Positions 1 through 6,630 of a stretch of 16,267 nt of DNA are shown in pieces. The translations under genes were made by a program, and so were the position numbers. A model generated the notes under the pieces. That model worked only from the letters and a program-made list of their open reading frames with translations. It did not search any database and was not told where the DNA came from. Positions within the stretch are counted from its first letter, which is position 1. Each line of letters opens with the position of its first letter. The DNA is from Chloroflexota bacterium. GTDB lineage: Bacteria > Chloroflexota > Anaerolineae > Promineifilales > Promineifilaceae. The stretch is from positions 1-16,267 of the forward strand of contig QQUD01000600.1 in the NCBI GenBank assembly GCA_008501785.1. Direction: 5' to 3'.

Positions 1-190
1 GGGTAGCGGTGTGCATGGGGAGGTAAAATGCAATAAGACGGGCATTTTGGATGTCGGTGGGGGAAAACGGCCGTATTGCCACATCCACACACTGCACATC
101 CATCCCAGCATCTCGCAGCCACGCCGCAGGTGAAGCCAGCCCAAAGGGTTGATGGCCTAATTCATAAGTCGAAATCAAAGTAACATTCAT
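1..190 (-). CDS. B12-binding radical SAM protein, N-terminal part (cut by window edge)
   Basis: Only the first 63 codons are in the window, read leftward from the ATG at 190. The peptide begins MNVTLISTYELGHQPFG, continues ASPAAWLRDAGMDVQCVDVA and reaches FYLPMHTAT. A hydrophobic strand, an ELGxQPFGLASPAAWLR block, a second strand and an AFYLPMHTAT strand are typical of the N-terminal cobalamin-binding-like Rossmann domain that precedes a radical SAM domain. The wording closely resembles, from memory, the CUAEP/CCAEP-tail radical SAM (seleno)proteins. The catalytic CxxxCxxC motif and the diagnostic tail lie outside the window, so the function is not shown here. No clear Shine-Dalgarno sequence precedes the ATG. 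One ACGGCCGT copy (67-74) lies inside and encodes Arg-Pro. Confidence 0.62.
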   Translation of the reverse strand, partial: MNVTLISTYELGHQPFGLASPAAWLRDAGMDVQCVDVAIRPFSPTDIQNARLIAFYLPMHTAT

Positions 191-403
191 TGGTATTGTT
201 GATTGATTACAGTTCGCCCGCTGGCAAATTTTGCCATAATTAAGCGGTGCGTAGTCTAACACGCATGGTATGTGCGCACAATTCTATTGTTTTTCGTTTT
301 TCGAGATGGTGGGGAAACGGCCATAACTCAACCAACGATTACTGAAAAATCTGTTGTCAACTTTGCCTTGCACTGCTATCATGCTTCGTCGATTGTAGTA
401 AAA

Positions 404-422
404 ATAGCGTTTAAAACGCTAT
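404..422. promoter_or_regulatory. 19-bp perfect palindrome, possible repressor operator
   Basis: Arms ATAGCGTTT (404-412) and AAACGCTAT (414-422) are exact reverse complements around a single central A. The size, symmetry and position in a divergent intergenic region fit the binding site of a dimeric HTH repressor. No regulator gene adjoins it in the window, so which protein binds is unknown. Confidence 0.35.
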
Positions 423-464
423 GATGAATCTGACGTTGCACATGAGCCATTATTGTTATTTCAT

Positions 465-524
465 TTTCCCGGAAACTATGAACTAAATTGCTCAAGCAAA
501 AATAACTTCGCAGCTTCCGGGAAA
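465..524. repeat. 10-bp inverted repeat TTTCCCGGAA / TTCCGGGAAA
   Basis: TTTCCCGGAA (465-474) and TTCCGGGAAA (515-524) are perfect reverse complements separated by 40 bp, and each arm is itself nearly symmetrical. The element ends 47 bp before the oxidoreductase start codon and is followed by a six-T run (535-540). It could be a pair of operator half sites in the promoter or leader of the oxidoreductase gene. A terminator is less likely because the loop is long and the T-run is 10 bp away. Confidence 0.35.
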
Positions 525-570
525 GTCGATAAGCTTTTTTAACAGTGTAATAATACAAACAGGGAGCAAC

Positions 571-1671
571 ATGAGCCTTTTATTTGCACCAGGAAAAATT
601 GGAAATCTTGAAATACCAAATCGGATTGTCCGTTCTGCGACTGCAGAAAAAATGGCAGATGATGGTGATGGACAGCCGCGAAATCAGCTTGAAGATTTTT
701 TGGTAGCGTTAGCTCGTGGCGGAACGGGACTGATTGTAACCGGACATATGTACGTACATCCCTCCGGTAAATGTCACCCAGAAATGACCGGCATTTATGA
801 TGAAAAGTTGGTCCCCCGATTAGCAAAATTGGTCGATGCTGTTCATGACGCGGGGGCAAAAATCGCCGTGCAAATCAATCACGGAGGGATGCAATGTGCC
901 AAGGAAGCTGTCAGCGACACAATTGCCCCCTCCGCAATAGCCGCAGGTTTTTTACAACAACAAGCCCGTGAAATGACAATTGATGAAATTCATCTGATCA
1001 TTGAAGCGTTCGCACAGGCTGCTCGTCGAGCAAAAGGAGCAGGATTTGATGCTGTTCAACTGCATGGCGCTCATGGCTATTTGGTTAATCAATTCATCTC
1101 ACCATTTGTGAACAAGCGGTCTGATGAATGGGGTGGCGATCTGCATGGGCGAACGAAGTTTTTACGTGAAGTTGTTTCAGCAGTCAGAAAGCAGGTTGGC
1201 CCCACATATCCCGTATTCATCAAGTTTGGCATGGAAGATGGGATTGAAGGTGGGTTGATGAAAGAAGAAGGCGCAGCAGTCATTGCGATGATGGCTGATA
1301 TGGGACTGGATGGTGTCGAGATTAGTGGTGGTTTGCGTGCAAATAACGTCAAAAAGGGGATTAGAAATGAGACTCGGGAAGCCTATTTCCGGTATTTGGC
1401 TGATCTTGCCCGCCCGGTGACCAGTTTGCCCATTATTTTAGTGGGTGGAATGCGGACAAAAGACGTGATGGAAGAGGTGCTTGAGAGTGATGTTGCTGAT
1501 TTCGTTGCCATGTGCCGCCCATTGATCTCCAATCCAAAATTCCCAAATCTCATGAAATTGAACCTGCAAACGAAATCTGATTGTATTTCTGCGAACAATT
1601 GTTGGGCTGAGAATATGAGTGTCGGAATTAGCTGTAAATGTCCCAAAAATGAGGTAGGACTAAAGCAGTAG
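571..1671 (+). CDS. NADH:flavin oxidoreductase, Old Yellow Enzyme family
   Basis: Predicted FMN-dependent (beta/alpha)8-barrel ene-reductase, cytoplasmic, 366 aa. This is the usual length of a single-domain OYE protein; it lacks the C-terminal FAD/NAD domain of 2,4-dienoyl-CoA reductases. Visible motifs are NRIVRSAT (17-24), QINHGGMQ (101-108), LHGAHGYLVNQFISPFVNKR (164-183, with the substrate-binding pair H165/H168 and Y170), SDEWGGD (184-190), VGGMRT (291-296, phosphate grip) and CRPLISNPKFP (315-325). The H-x-x-H form resembles the YqjM/thermophilic-like class. The C-terminus has Cys338, Cys344, Cys355 and Cys357; the CxSCNxC pattern of many relatives is CISANNC here. AGGGAG at 561-566 supports the ATG at 571. 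No same-strand neighbour is close. Its codons are more AT-rich than those of the ABC genes and it holds no ACGGCCGT palindrome. The physiological substrate is unknown. Confidence 0.88.
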   Translation: MSLLFAPGKIGNLEIPNRIVRSATAEKMADDGDGQPRNQLEDFLVALARGGTGLIVTGHMYVHPSGKCHPEMTGIYDEKLVPRLAKLVDAVHDAGAKIAVQINHGGMQCAKEAVSDTIAPSAIAAGFLQQQAREMTIDEIHLIIEAFAQAARRAKGAGFDAVQLHGAHGYLVNQFISPFVNKRSDEWGGDLHGRTKFLREVVSAVRKQVGPTYPVFIKFGMEDGIEGGLMKEEGAAVIAMMADMGLDGVEISGGLRANNVKKGIRNETREAYFRYLADLARPVTSLPIILVGGMRTKDVMEEVLESDVADFVAMCRPLISNPKFPNLMKLNLQTKSDCISANNCWAENMSVGISCKCPKNEVGLKQ

Positions 1672-1758
1672 GCGCTTTCTGTCCCCTGGTCATTTCGAAG
1701 GTTTCTGAGAAATCTCTTCCAGACTGAACACAAGATGATAACCAGCATGAGCTGCAAC

Positions 1759-1803
1759 GGGATTAATGTGGCGCGAAGTCTGCGAAGCCGCCACATTAAT
1801 CCC
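1759..1803. terminator. 15-bp perfect hairpin between convergent genes
   Basis: GGGATTAATGTGGCG (1759-1773) pairs exactly with CGCCACATTAATCCC (1789-1803) across a 15-nt loop that contains GCGAAG twice. It lies 87 bp after the oxidoreductase stop and 35 bp after the stop of the opposing secreted-protein gene. That placement suits a bidirectional terminator. Neither side has a long U-run, so an intergenic palindromic repeat that merely blocks read-through or stabilises mRNA ends is an alternative. Confidence 0.5.
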
Positions 1804-1838
1804 TTATTCGTCTCTAATTAATTTACGTTACATTCCCC

Positions 1839-4769
1839 TTATTGCTTTCCCACAATTGGCAAAAAGATGCGATTCGTTGTAATGCTGAGATCATACAAGG
1901 CATCACAATAAGCAGTATTATCATTGTCATAAGGATCAACCCGGACATAGTAAGTGCCTGAAGCGGTTGGCTGCCAAGCAATCAATGAAGCTAATCCAGC
2001 ACCGCCGTCATCATTCCAAGCCAATTGCGTCGTGCCATCAGTATCGTACAAATATAGAATGGTATCCATGCCCCAGCCAAGATTTCTGGTTTCAATGTAA
2101 TAGGTTTTTCCGAGATCGTCGTTTGTGACTGTGAATTTAACCCAATCGGTATCTGAACTGGTATGGAACGAATGAGACTGCGTTGAAGAATAGGCTTTGG
2201 CACTGCTGCTCGCATTATCATTTTCGTAATTGTCAGCCGGTGCATCGTCTGGATAGGGTGAATAAGCCACAAATTGATGTCCATTTGATGTGTAGTGACG
2301 GGTTAAAGCCCGGTTGCAATGACCTTGAACTTCAACTGCTGAACAGTCGTATCCCCAATAGTAATCATATCCATCATCTAAAGATACTGAATAGTTACCA
2401 CTGGCGTTGACAGTTTCATAAAATCCCCATCCATAAGACCCATTATTATAAAGGCGACTGAGCAATACAAAAACCTTTTGATTGGCTGGCCCAGTTCCCG
2501 TAATTTTATCCCCAGTTTGGGGGATAGATACGGTTAATGTGGGTACTGTCAATGTTGTTGAATCTCCCTGGCTTGATGTCACTACAAGCACATCTCCGGT
2601 TTGAAAACTATTGCTCAGGAAAACATAGAAAAAACCGTTAGTGGTTGAAGATGTCTCTGTGATTGTTTCTAAAACGGTGCTGTTTCGTTTATGTTGGATA
2701 GTGACATTATCTTGCCTGTGCGTTGTATACCCATAGACCGAATCATAATCGAATTCAGCGTTTACTGTAAATGCCCGAATATATTGATAAGTGTAATGAC
2801 CATCGGCACCAGTGTTGTACACTTTTGCATAATCTTGACCGTCAATATTAGCGCTTGAAAACGCTAAATTAACAGACCCGGTGGCGTTTGTGGATGCACA
2901 ATAGTCATTCCAATAGAAACCAGCATCATAATCCCAAAGTAATGCGAGTAATTTGCCAGAGGCGGTACCATTGAGGCGATCTGTGCTGCTGTTTAGGTAA
3001 GTATCCGTATTTTGAACTGTCATAGAAGTCGTCGTACTACCATCATTAATTTCTATGATGTCGCCCGGATAAACGGTTGTGTTCATCCATTCGTAGAATT
3101 CACCCTCATAGTCGGAATAGTCTGTTGCAGAGTCTTTTACAATACCGCTGCTGTTTTTTAACGTAATTGATACGTATGTGTATGGTGTTGTACCAAGCCC
3201 TTTGATTTGGCTGCTGTTGGGTGTGGCTACGATTGCTGGAGCATTAACACCCCCAGATGTGTATTGGTACATGCCATTAGTATCATAAACGTAGACATAG
3301 GCATAATCTCCACGCTCTATGTCAATACTTGCGTTGAGGGTGTAGTTGCCACTGCTGTTGCTAGTCGTGCTTTCGCAGTCATAACCGTATGAACAAGTTG
3401 TCGTGACAACGTCGTAGGAATTACTACGCTTGTTAAAGCTTGCGGACACTGTGCGGTTTGATGCAGTGGTGCCGGTGAGCTGATTGGTGTTGATATTGAA
3501 GGTTGTTGTCAGATCGACGGCTGTATATTGAAAGTTGGTAAAGTTGCTTCCCGATAGCTGAATAATGTCGCCAGGTTCAATTTCGTATGAAAAGTTGTCA
3601 TTGAAGTAGCCATTGCCACTTGAACTACCGGTGACCATATCTAACGTGCTGCCGCTACGCTGGAGTTTAGCTGTGTAGCTGCTGCTGGGTGAAATAACTC
3701 CCGCAAACTCATACGAATTGAAATATGCATAAATGGTATGAGCATGTGCATATGTGTAAGTGCTGTTACCGTTACCGTCTTTTGCATAAGCTTGGCCAGA
3801 TGCAGCTCGGTTAAAATTAAGCAAGGAACTGAAATCTAAATTATAATTACCGCTGGCTGCAGTGGTTTGTTTGGATTGAGAAGTTCCACTACAAATTCCA
3901 TTTTGAGGTTGGTAAATATTTACCACCACAGTGCGACCTGGAGCAGTTGTACCCGAGGCGATATTCGTTATTGGATCGACTGAGAGGCTAATATCGACGA
4001 CGGTTGTGCTGGCTGTTTGTCCATTGGCACTGACTTGGACCACGTCCCCCGTTTTTGCCTGCCATGAATAGTCGGGGAAAGGGCAGCTTTGCCAAGAAGG
4101 ACTAAAATAGTAAAAGCCATTGCTGCTGCTTGTTGTTGATTGCGTAGCAACGGTTTGCCCATTGCGAATGAGGTTCATTGTGACTGTTTTGTTTCCATCA
4201 GCATATCCGTTTACGCTGGAATAATTTGATTTGGGAACAGTTTGGACAATGATACTGGGAACGGCCGTTACCCGATTGAGTACAGCGTTCTCTTTCATTG
4301 ATTGTGTTTGCATCAGTCCAGCGATCTGCTCCTGCATGGCCTGCGCTGAATCAATGGCACACTTTGGCAGCTCGTTTTGATAGACAGATGCTGTTTGATT
4401 GAGTGTTTGTAAATGAGCTGCATCGGAAACACCGTAAACAGCGACGCTGTTGGTTCCCTGCTGGAGTTCATATCCTGAGATTAGCTGCCGCATTTGGAGC
4501 TGTTCAAGCTCGTTAACAATAGGTTGAGACTCCTGTTTTAGTGCTTGCCAAACGGCCGTTTCTACCCCTTCAGGTCCAAAAGGCAGATTAATTTGGTACG
4601 AATCAACGGATGGCACATTCAGAGCAATATAATAAACATTGTCGGTTGGTGCCTCTTTTTCTTCGTTATGTGGAGGAGCGGCAACGGCCGTTCCTTCATG
4701 TCCTTGATAATTGATAATAAAGATGGGTGAGAGCACGAGTAAGACTAAAATTACAAAACGACGAAGCAT
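1839..4769 (-). CDS. Secreted multidomain protein: I9-like N-terminus, four beta double modules, PPC domain
   Basis: A 976-aa exported protein, not assignable to a named family. Residues 1-30 form a signal peptide (MLRRF, hydrophobic stretch, cleavage near AVA|APP). Residues about 45-135 resemble the peptidase inhibitor I9 fold (ISGYELQQGTNSVAVYGVS). Residues about 183-836 hold four tandem units of roughly 165 aa (183-349, 350-512, 513-672, 673-836). Each unit has a GDVVQV/GDIIQL/GDIIEI/GDVLVV strand, a G-T-x-A/P-x-x-V strand and an SGNY-type strand, suggesting paired Ig-like domains. Residues about 841-965 match a PPC (pre-peptidase C-terminal) domain (DNYENDNASS, DTDWVKFTV, GTYYVRVDPYD). 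The tail is IFLPIVGKQ. No peptidase triad is visible. GGAGGG seven bases upstream fixes the ATG at 4769. It is rich in Ser, Thr, Asn and Tyr. A surface or adhesive role is inference. The three ACGGCCGT copies all encode Thr-Ala-Val near the N-terminus. Confidence 0.75.
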   Translation of the reverse strand: MLRRFVILVLLVLSPIFIINYQGHEGTAVAAPPHNEEKEAPTDNVYYIALNVPSVDSYQINLPFGPEGVETAVWQALKQESQPIVNELEQLQMRQLISGYELQQGTNSVAVYGVSDAAHLQTLNQTASVYQNELPKCAIDSAQAMQEQIAGLMQTQSMKENAVLNRVTAVPSIIVQTVPKSNYSSVNGYADGNKTVTMNLIRNGQTVATQSTTSSSNGFYYFSPSWQSCPFPDYSWQAKTGDVVQVSANGQTASTTVVDISLSVDPITNIASGTTAPGRTVVVNIYQPQNGICSGTSQSKQTTAASGNYNLDFSSLLNFNRAASGQAYAKDGNGNSTYTYAHAHTIYAYFNSYEFAGVISPSSSYTAKLQRSGSTLDMVTGSSSGNGYFNDNFSYEIEPGDIIQLSGSNFTNFQYTAVDLTTTFNINTNQLTGTTASNRTVSASFNKRSNSYDVVTTTCSYGYDCESTTSNSSGNYTLNASIDIERGDYAYVYVYDTNGMYQYTSGGVNAPAIVATPNSSQIKGLGTTPYTYVSITLKNSSGIVKDSATDYSDYEGEFYEWMNTTVYPGDIIEINDGSTTTSMTVQNTDTYLNSSTDRLNGTASGKLLALLWDYDAGFYWNDYCASTNATGSVNLAFSSANIDGQDYAKVYNTGADGHYTYQYIRAFTVNAEFDYDSVYGYTTHRQDNVTIQHKRNSTVLETITETSSTTNGFFYVFLSNSFQTGDVLVVTSSQGDSTTLTVPTLTVSIPQTGDKITGTGPANQKVFVLLSRLYNNGSYGWGFYETVNASGNYSVSLDDGYDYYWGYDCSAVEVQGHCNRALTRHYTSNGHQFVAYSPYPDDAPADNYENDNASSSAKAYSSTQSHSFHTSSDTDWVKFTVTNDDLGKTYYIETRNLGWGMDTILYLYDTDGTTQLAWNDDGGAGLASLIAWQPTASGTYYVRVDPYDNDNTAYCDALYDLSITTNRIFLPIVGKQ

Positions 4770-5092
4770 GAGTATCCCTCCAGATTTATCAGCTACGATC
4801 TTCTAATAATACTATTTTGTGTTAATACTTTTTTGTGTGAAGAGACCTTTTTGGTTTATTCTGGCTCCCTAAACGGGCTTGAGAGTCAACCTTTTCTACC
4901 TGGATCCCCAAAAAAACTAACCACACACAGACATAATTGTAAATAGTCTTACATTACCAATGCAACCTAAAATACGTATCCTGATATGTACTTGATAGGT
5001 TGATTGTGGGCAGAAACGGCCGTTTTCATTTCAACCTCCCAATTTCTCTGGAGCGACAGTTGAGCAGAGCCGTGGCCATTATACACGTTAGA
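4770..5092. other. Intergenic leader of the secreted-protein gene and 3' flank of the VanZ gene
   Basis: This 323-bp AT-rich region contains no supported gene. It holds the Shine-Dalgarno of the downstream leftward gene (CCCTCC on the plus strand, near 4775-4782), a 16-bp tandem repeat (4807-4838) and one ACGGCCGT copy within AAACGGCCGTTTT (5014-5026). The symmetric AAACGGCCGTTT core could fold into a small hairpin downstream of the VanZ gene. I see no sigma-70 pair of good quality; TAGTATTAT on the minus strand is a weak -10 candidate. Confidence 0.45.
4807..4838. repeat. Two tandem 16-bp repeats upstream of the secreted-protein gene
   Basis: TAATACTATTTTGTGT (4807-4822) is followed immediately by TAATACTTTTTTGTGT (4823-4838), with one mismatch. 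The pair lies 38-69 bp upstream of the ATG at 4769, where a promoter or activator site is expected. Direct repeats of 16 bp could be tandem regulator sites, or chance duplication in AT-rich DNA. Confidence 0.5.
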
Positions 5093-6466
5093 TTACGGCC
5101 GTTTTCTCCACCACCGCAAAAAAATCATGCCAGGCGGTACAATCCACAAACATACAAATAACAGTTTGAAAAGTAATGGATTAAACGCATTGAGCCGAAT
5201 TTGGGCCGATTCTGCGGGTGAGATGTACCAGAATAAAAGGGTCGGTGGGGTAGTGCTAAAGCTGTATTGATTTTGTACCGAGTCGATGTAAAAACGAACG
5301 GCTTTTTTGTCATAAGTTACTATCAGATGATGGGGTTGTCTGTCTGCAAAAACATCGGGAATGATCAGCTCCGGCCGTCGGCCGTTTTCGTCACTAAAAG
5401 GCATGCGCAGGCGCACTATCAAATCATCCCCCTCCTGCCCCAGTGTCAGATTGCGCAACAACTTGTTTTCCGAAATCGACACGATGCGAGCCGGACCAGA
5501 TTGCTCATTCGTTGCTGGGTGAGCCACAATGCCAACCGTGAATTCAGAGTGCGCCATGATGCCGTTGGTGAGTGTTGTGACGGCCGTTTCTGTTTCCAAC
5601 CACTGTCCCTCTTTCAGCACTGTACCGGTTTCATCAACCACCTCATCAGATACGCTGCCACGCCAAACCAAATCTGGCAAATTTCCCCAACTGTCGATAT
5701 TGCCCTCTGATTGCGTTAGTGGATATTGGGATAGTTGAATGTCTTGTGGCAAGTTTGGCAATGGCTTGTTGGCAAATACGGCCGTAACAGATGCGATTGG
5801 CAATGCGCGATCTGCTATCAACAATTGCGAGACTGTTCCTTCCCATTGACGGTTGTCGATGCGCTCGTTGCCTACCAACAAAGGATAGGTTGGGTCCCAG
5901 CCACGTACTTGCGACTCTGCTTGCAGAAAGGATAGGAACAGTAAAAAGACGACCACATATACAGCCCAAAGGAACAGATAATGTCGAATTTTTATAGAAT
6001 CACTTTCCCATATTCGAAACGCTCGCCACTGCTGTGTAATGCGGTTACCAAGTGAAAGATTGAGCCATGCGCCTATGCCAGCTCCGACCGTGTTGGCAAT
6101 CACATCGGCCAAGGCAGAATGACGTAAAAGCAGCCAATATTGCCCAAATTCGATGCCGGTAGAGAACAATAAGCCGGTAAATAAACCGAGTGCCAGTTGG
6201 GAGCCAAATTTGCTCGATTGGTGTCCCCGCAATTCGGTGAGAAAAAATCCCAACGGCACAAACATCAAAATATTGAGCATAAAATCCAGTGATGTATTGA
6301 TTGTTAACAAAGATTTGTCAATCTGAGCTGTAAAATCAAACAGAGATGCGGACGATCTGATGACAAAATCAAATGGAAACAGGGTCAAATATAAAATAAA
6401 AACGACTGTGATGAGCAAACAAGCTGCAATTTTACGTTTATGCAACGGCACGACAGCGTATGGCAT
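5093..6466 (-). CDS. VanZ-like membrane protein with extracytoplasmic LamG-like region
   Basis: A 457-aa membrane protein. The N-terminal third is VanZ-like: a helix at 12-30 ending YLTLFPFD, then LDFMLNILMFVPLGFFL (60-76), a helix at 89-105 with IEFGQ (105-109), RHSALADVIANTVGAGIGAW (115-134), and a helix at 163-181. Residues about 186-425 look like a concanavalin A/LamG fold, with YPLLVGNE, RQWEGTVSQLLIADRALP (206-223), then RIVSI, HHLIVTYD and VRFYIDS (390-396). A final helix (about 430-450) ends in basic WWRKRP. VanZ itself gives low-level teicoplanin resistance in enterococci; the biochemical role of most homologues is unknown. The lectin-like part suggests binding of an envelope glycan, which is inference. 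AAAGGA precedes the ATG at 6466. One ACGGCCGT copy forms the codons for the last Arg, Pro and the first base of the stop. Confidence 0.8.
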   Translation of the reverse strand: MPYAVVPLHKRKIAACLLITVVFILYLTLFPFDFVIRSSASLFDFTAQIDKSLLTINTSLDFMLNILMFVPLGFFLTELRGHQSSKFGSQLALGLFTGLLFSTGIEFGQYWLLLRHSALADVIANTVGAGIGAWLNLSLGNRITQQWRAFRIWESDSIKIRHYLFLWAVYVVVFLLFLSFLQAESQVRGWDPTYPLLVGNERIDNRQWEGTVSQLLIADRALPIASVTAVFANKPLPNLPQDIQLSQYPLTQSEGNIDSWGNLPDLVWRGSVSDEVVDETGTVLKEGQWLETETAVTTLTNGIMAHSEFTVGIVAHPATNEQSGPARIVSISENKLLRNLTLGQEGDDLIVRLRMPFSDENGRRPELIIPDVFADRQPHHLIVTYDKKAVRFYIDSVQNQYSFSTTPPTLLFWYISPAESAQIRLNAFNPLLFKLLFVCLWIVPPGMIFLRWWRKRP

Positions 6467-6542
6467 GATGAAAAATCCTTTTTTCTACTATTGTAATGTG
6501 GCACGCTGGAAACGGACAATTAGTGCGACTAACCTGATAGCA

Positions 6543-6583
6543 GAAACGGCCGTATCAAGCGCATTGCTCAATACGGCCGTTTC
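6543..6583. terminator. 13-bp hairpin built from two ACGGCCGT palindromes
   Basis: GAAACGGCCGTAT (6543-6555) is the exact reverse complement of ATACGGCCGTTTC (6571-6583), with a 15-nt loop. Both arms contain the palindrome ACGGCCGT. The element is 44 bp beyond the stop of the last gene of the ABC operon and 77 bp upstream of the VanZ start codon. It could end the operon transcript, although no U-run follows on the minus strand. Confidence 0.4.
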
Positions 6584-6590
6584 CAAAAAC

Positions 6591-6630
6591 TTCACAATTT
6601 ATTATTCATTATTCACAATTCATTATTCAA
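6591..6630. repeat. AT-rich imperfect direct repeat at the 3' end of the ABC operon
   Basis: TTCACAATTTATTATTCATTA is repeated as TTCACAATTCATTATTCAA, starting at 6591 and 6612. The second copy runs through the stop codon (6627-6629) of the ABC gene. This looks like short slippage-type expansion in intergenic DNA. I see no functional clue. Confidence 0.5.

Larger units (their letters stand above)
191..570. other. Intergenic region between divergent genes, rich in inverted repeats
   Basis: About 380 bp with no convincing ORF lie between the leftward radical SAM gene and the rightward oxidoreductase gene, so both promoters should be here. Visible structures are TGTGCGCACA (271-280, perfect 10-bp palindrome), a 19-bp palindrome at 404-422, TTGCT/AGCAA arms (488-499) and a 10-bp inverted repeat (465-474 with 515-524). 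A T-run lies at 535-540. I could not find a -35/-10 pair with good spacing for either gene. The segment 312-321 holds AAACGGCCAT, a near miss of the window-wide ACGGCCGT palindrome. Confidence 0.5.

Noticed and set aside
1839..4769. Secreted peptidase
   Set aside because: Despite I9-like and PPC-like ends, no Asp/His/Ser triad motifs or zinc-binding motif were found between them.
5372..5387. Extra copies of the iterated palindrome (CCGGCCGTCGGCCGTT)
   Set aside because: It contains CGGCCG twice but not the full ACGGCCGT, so it was not counted. The same applies to variants near 7807, 9679 and 10345.
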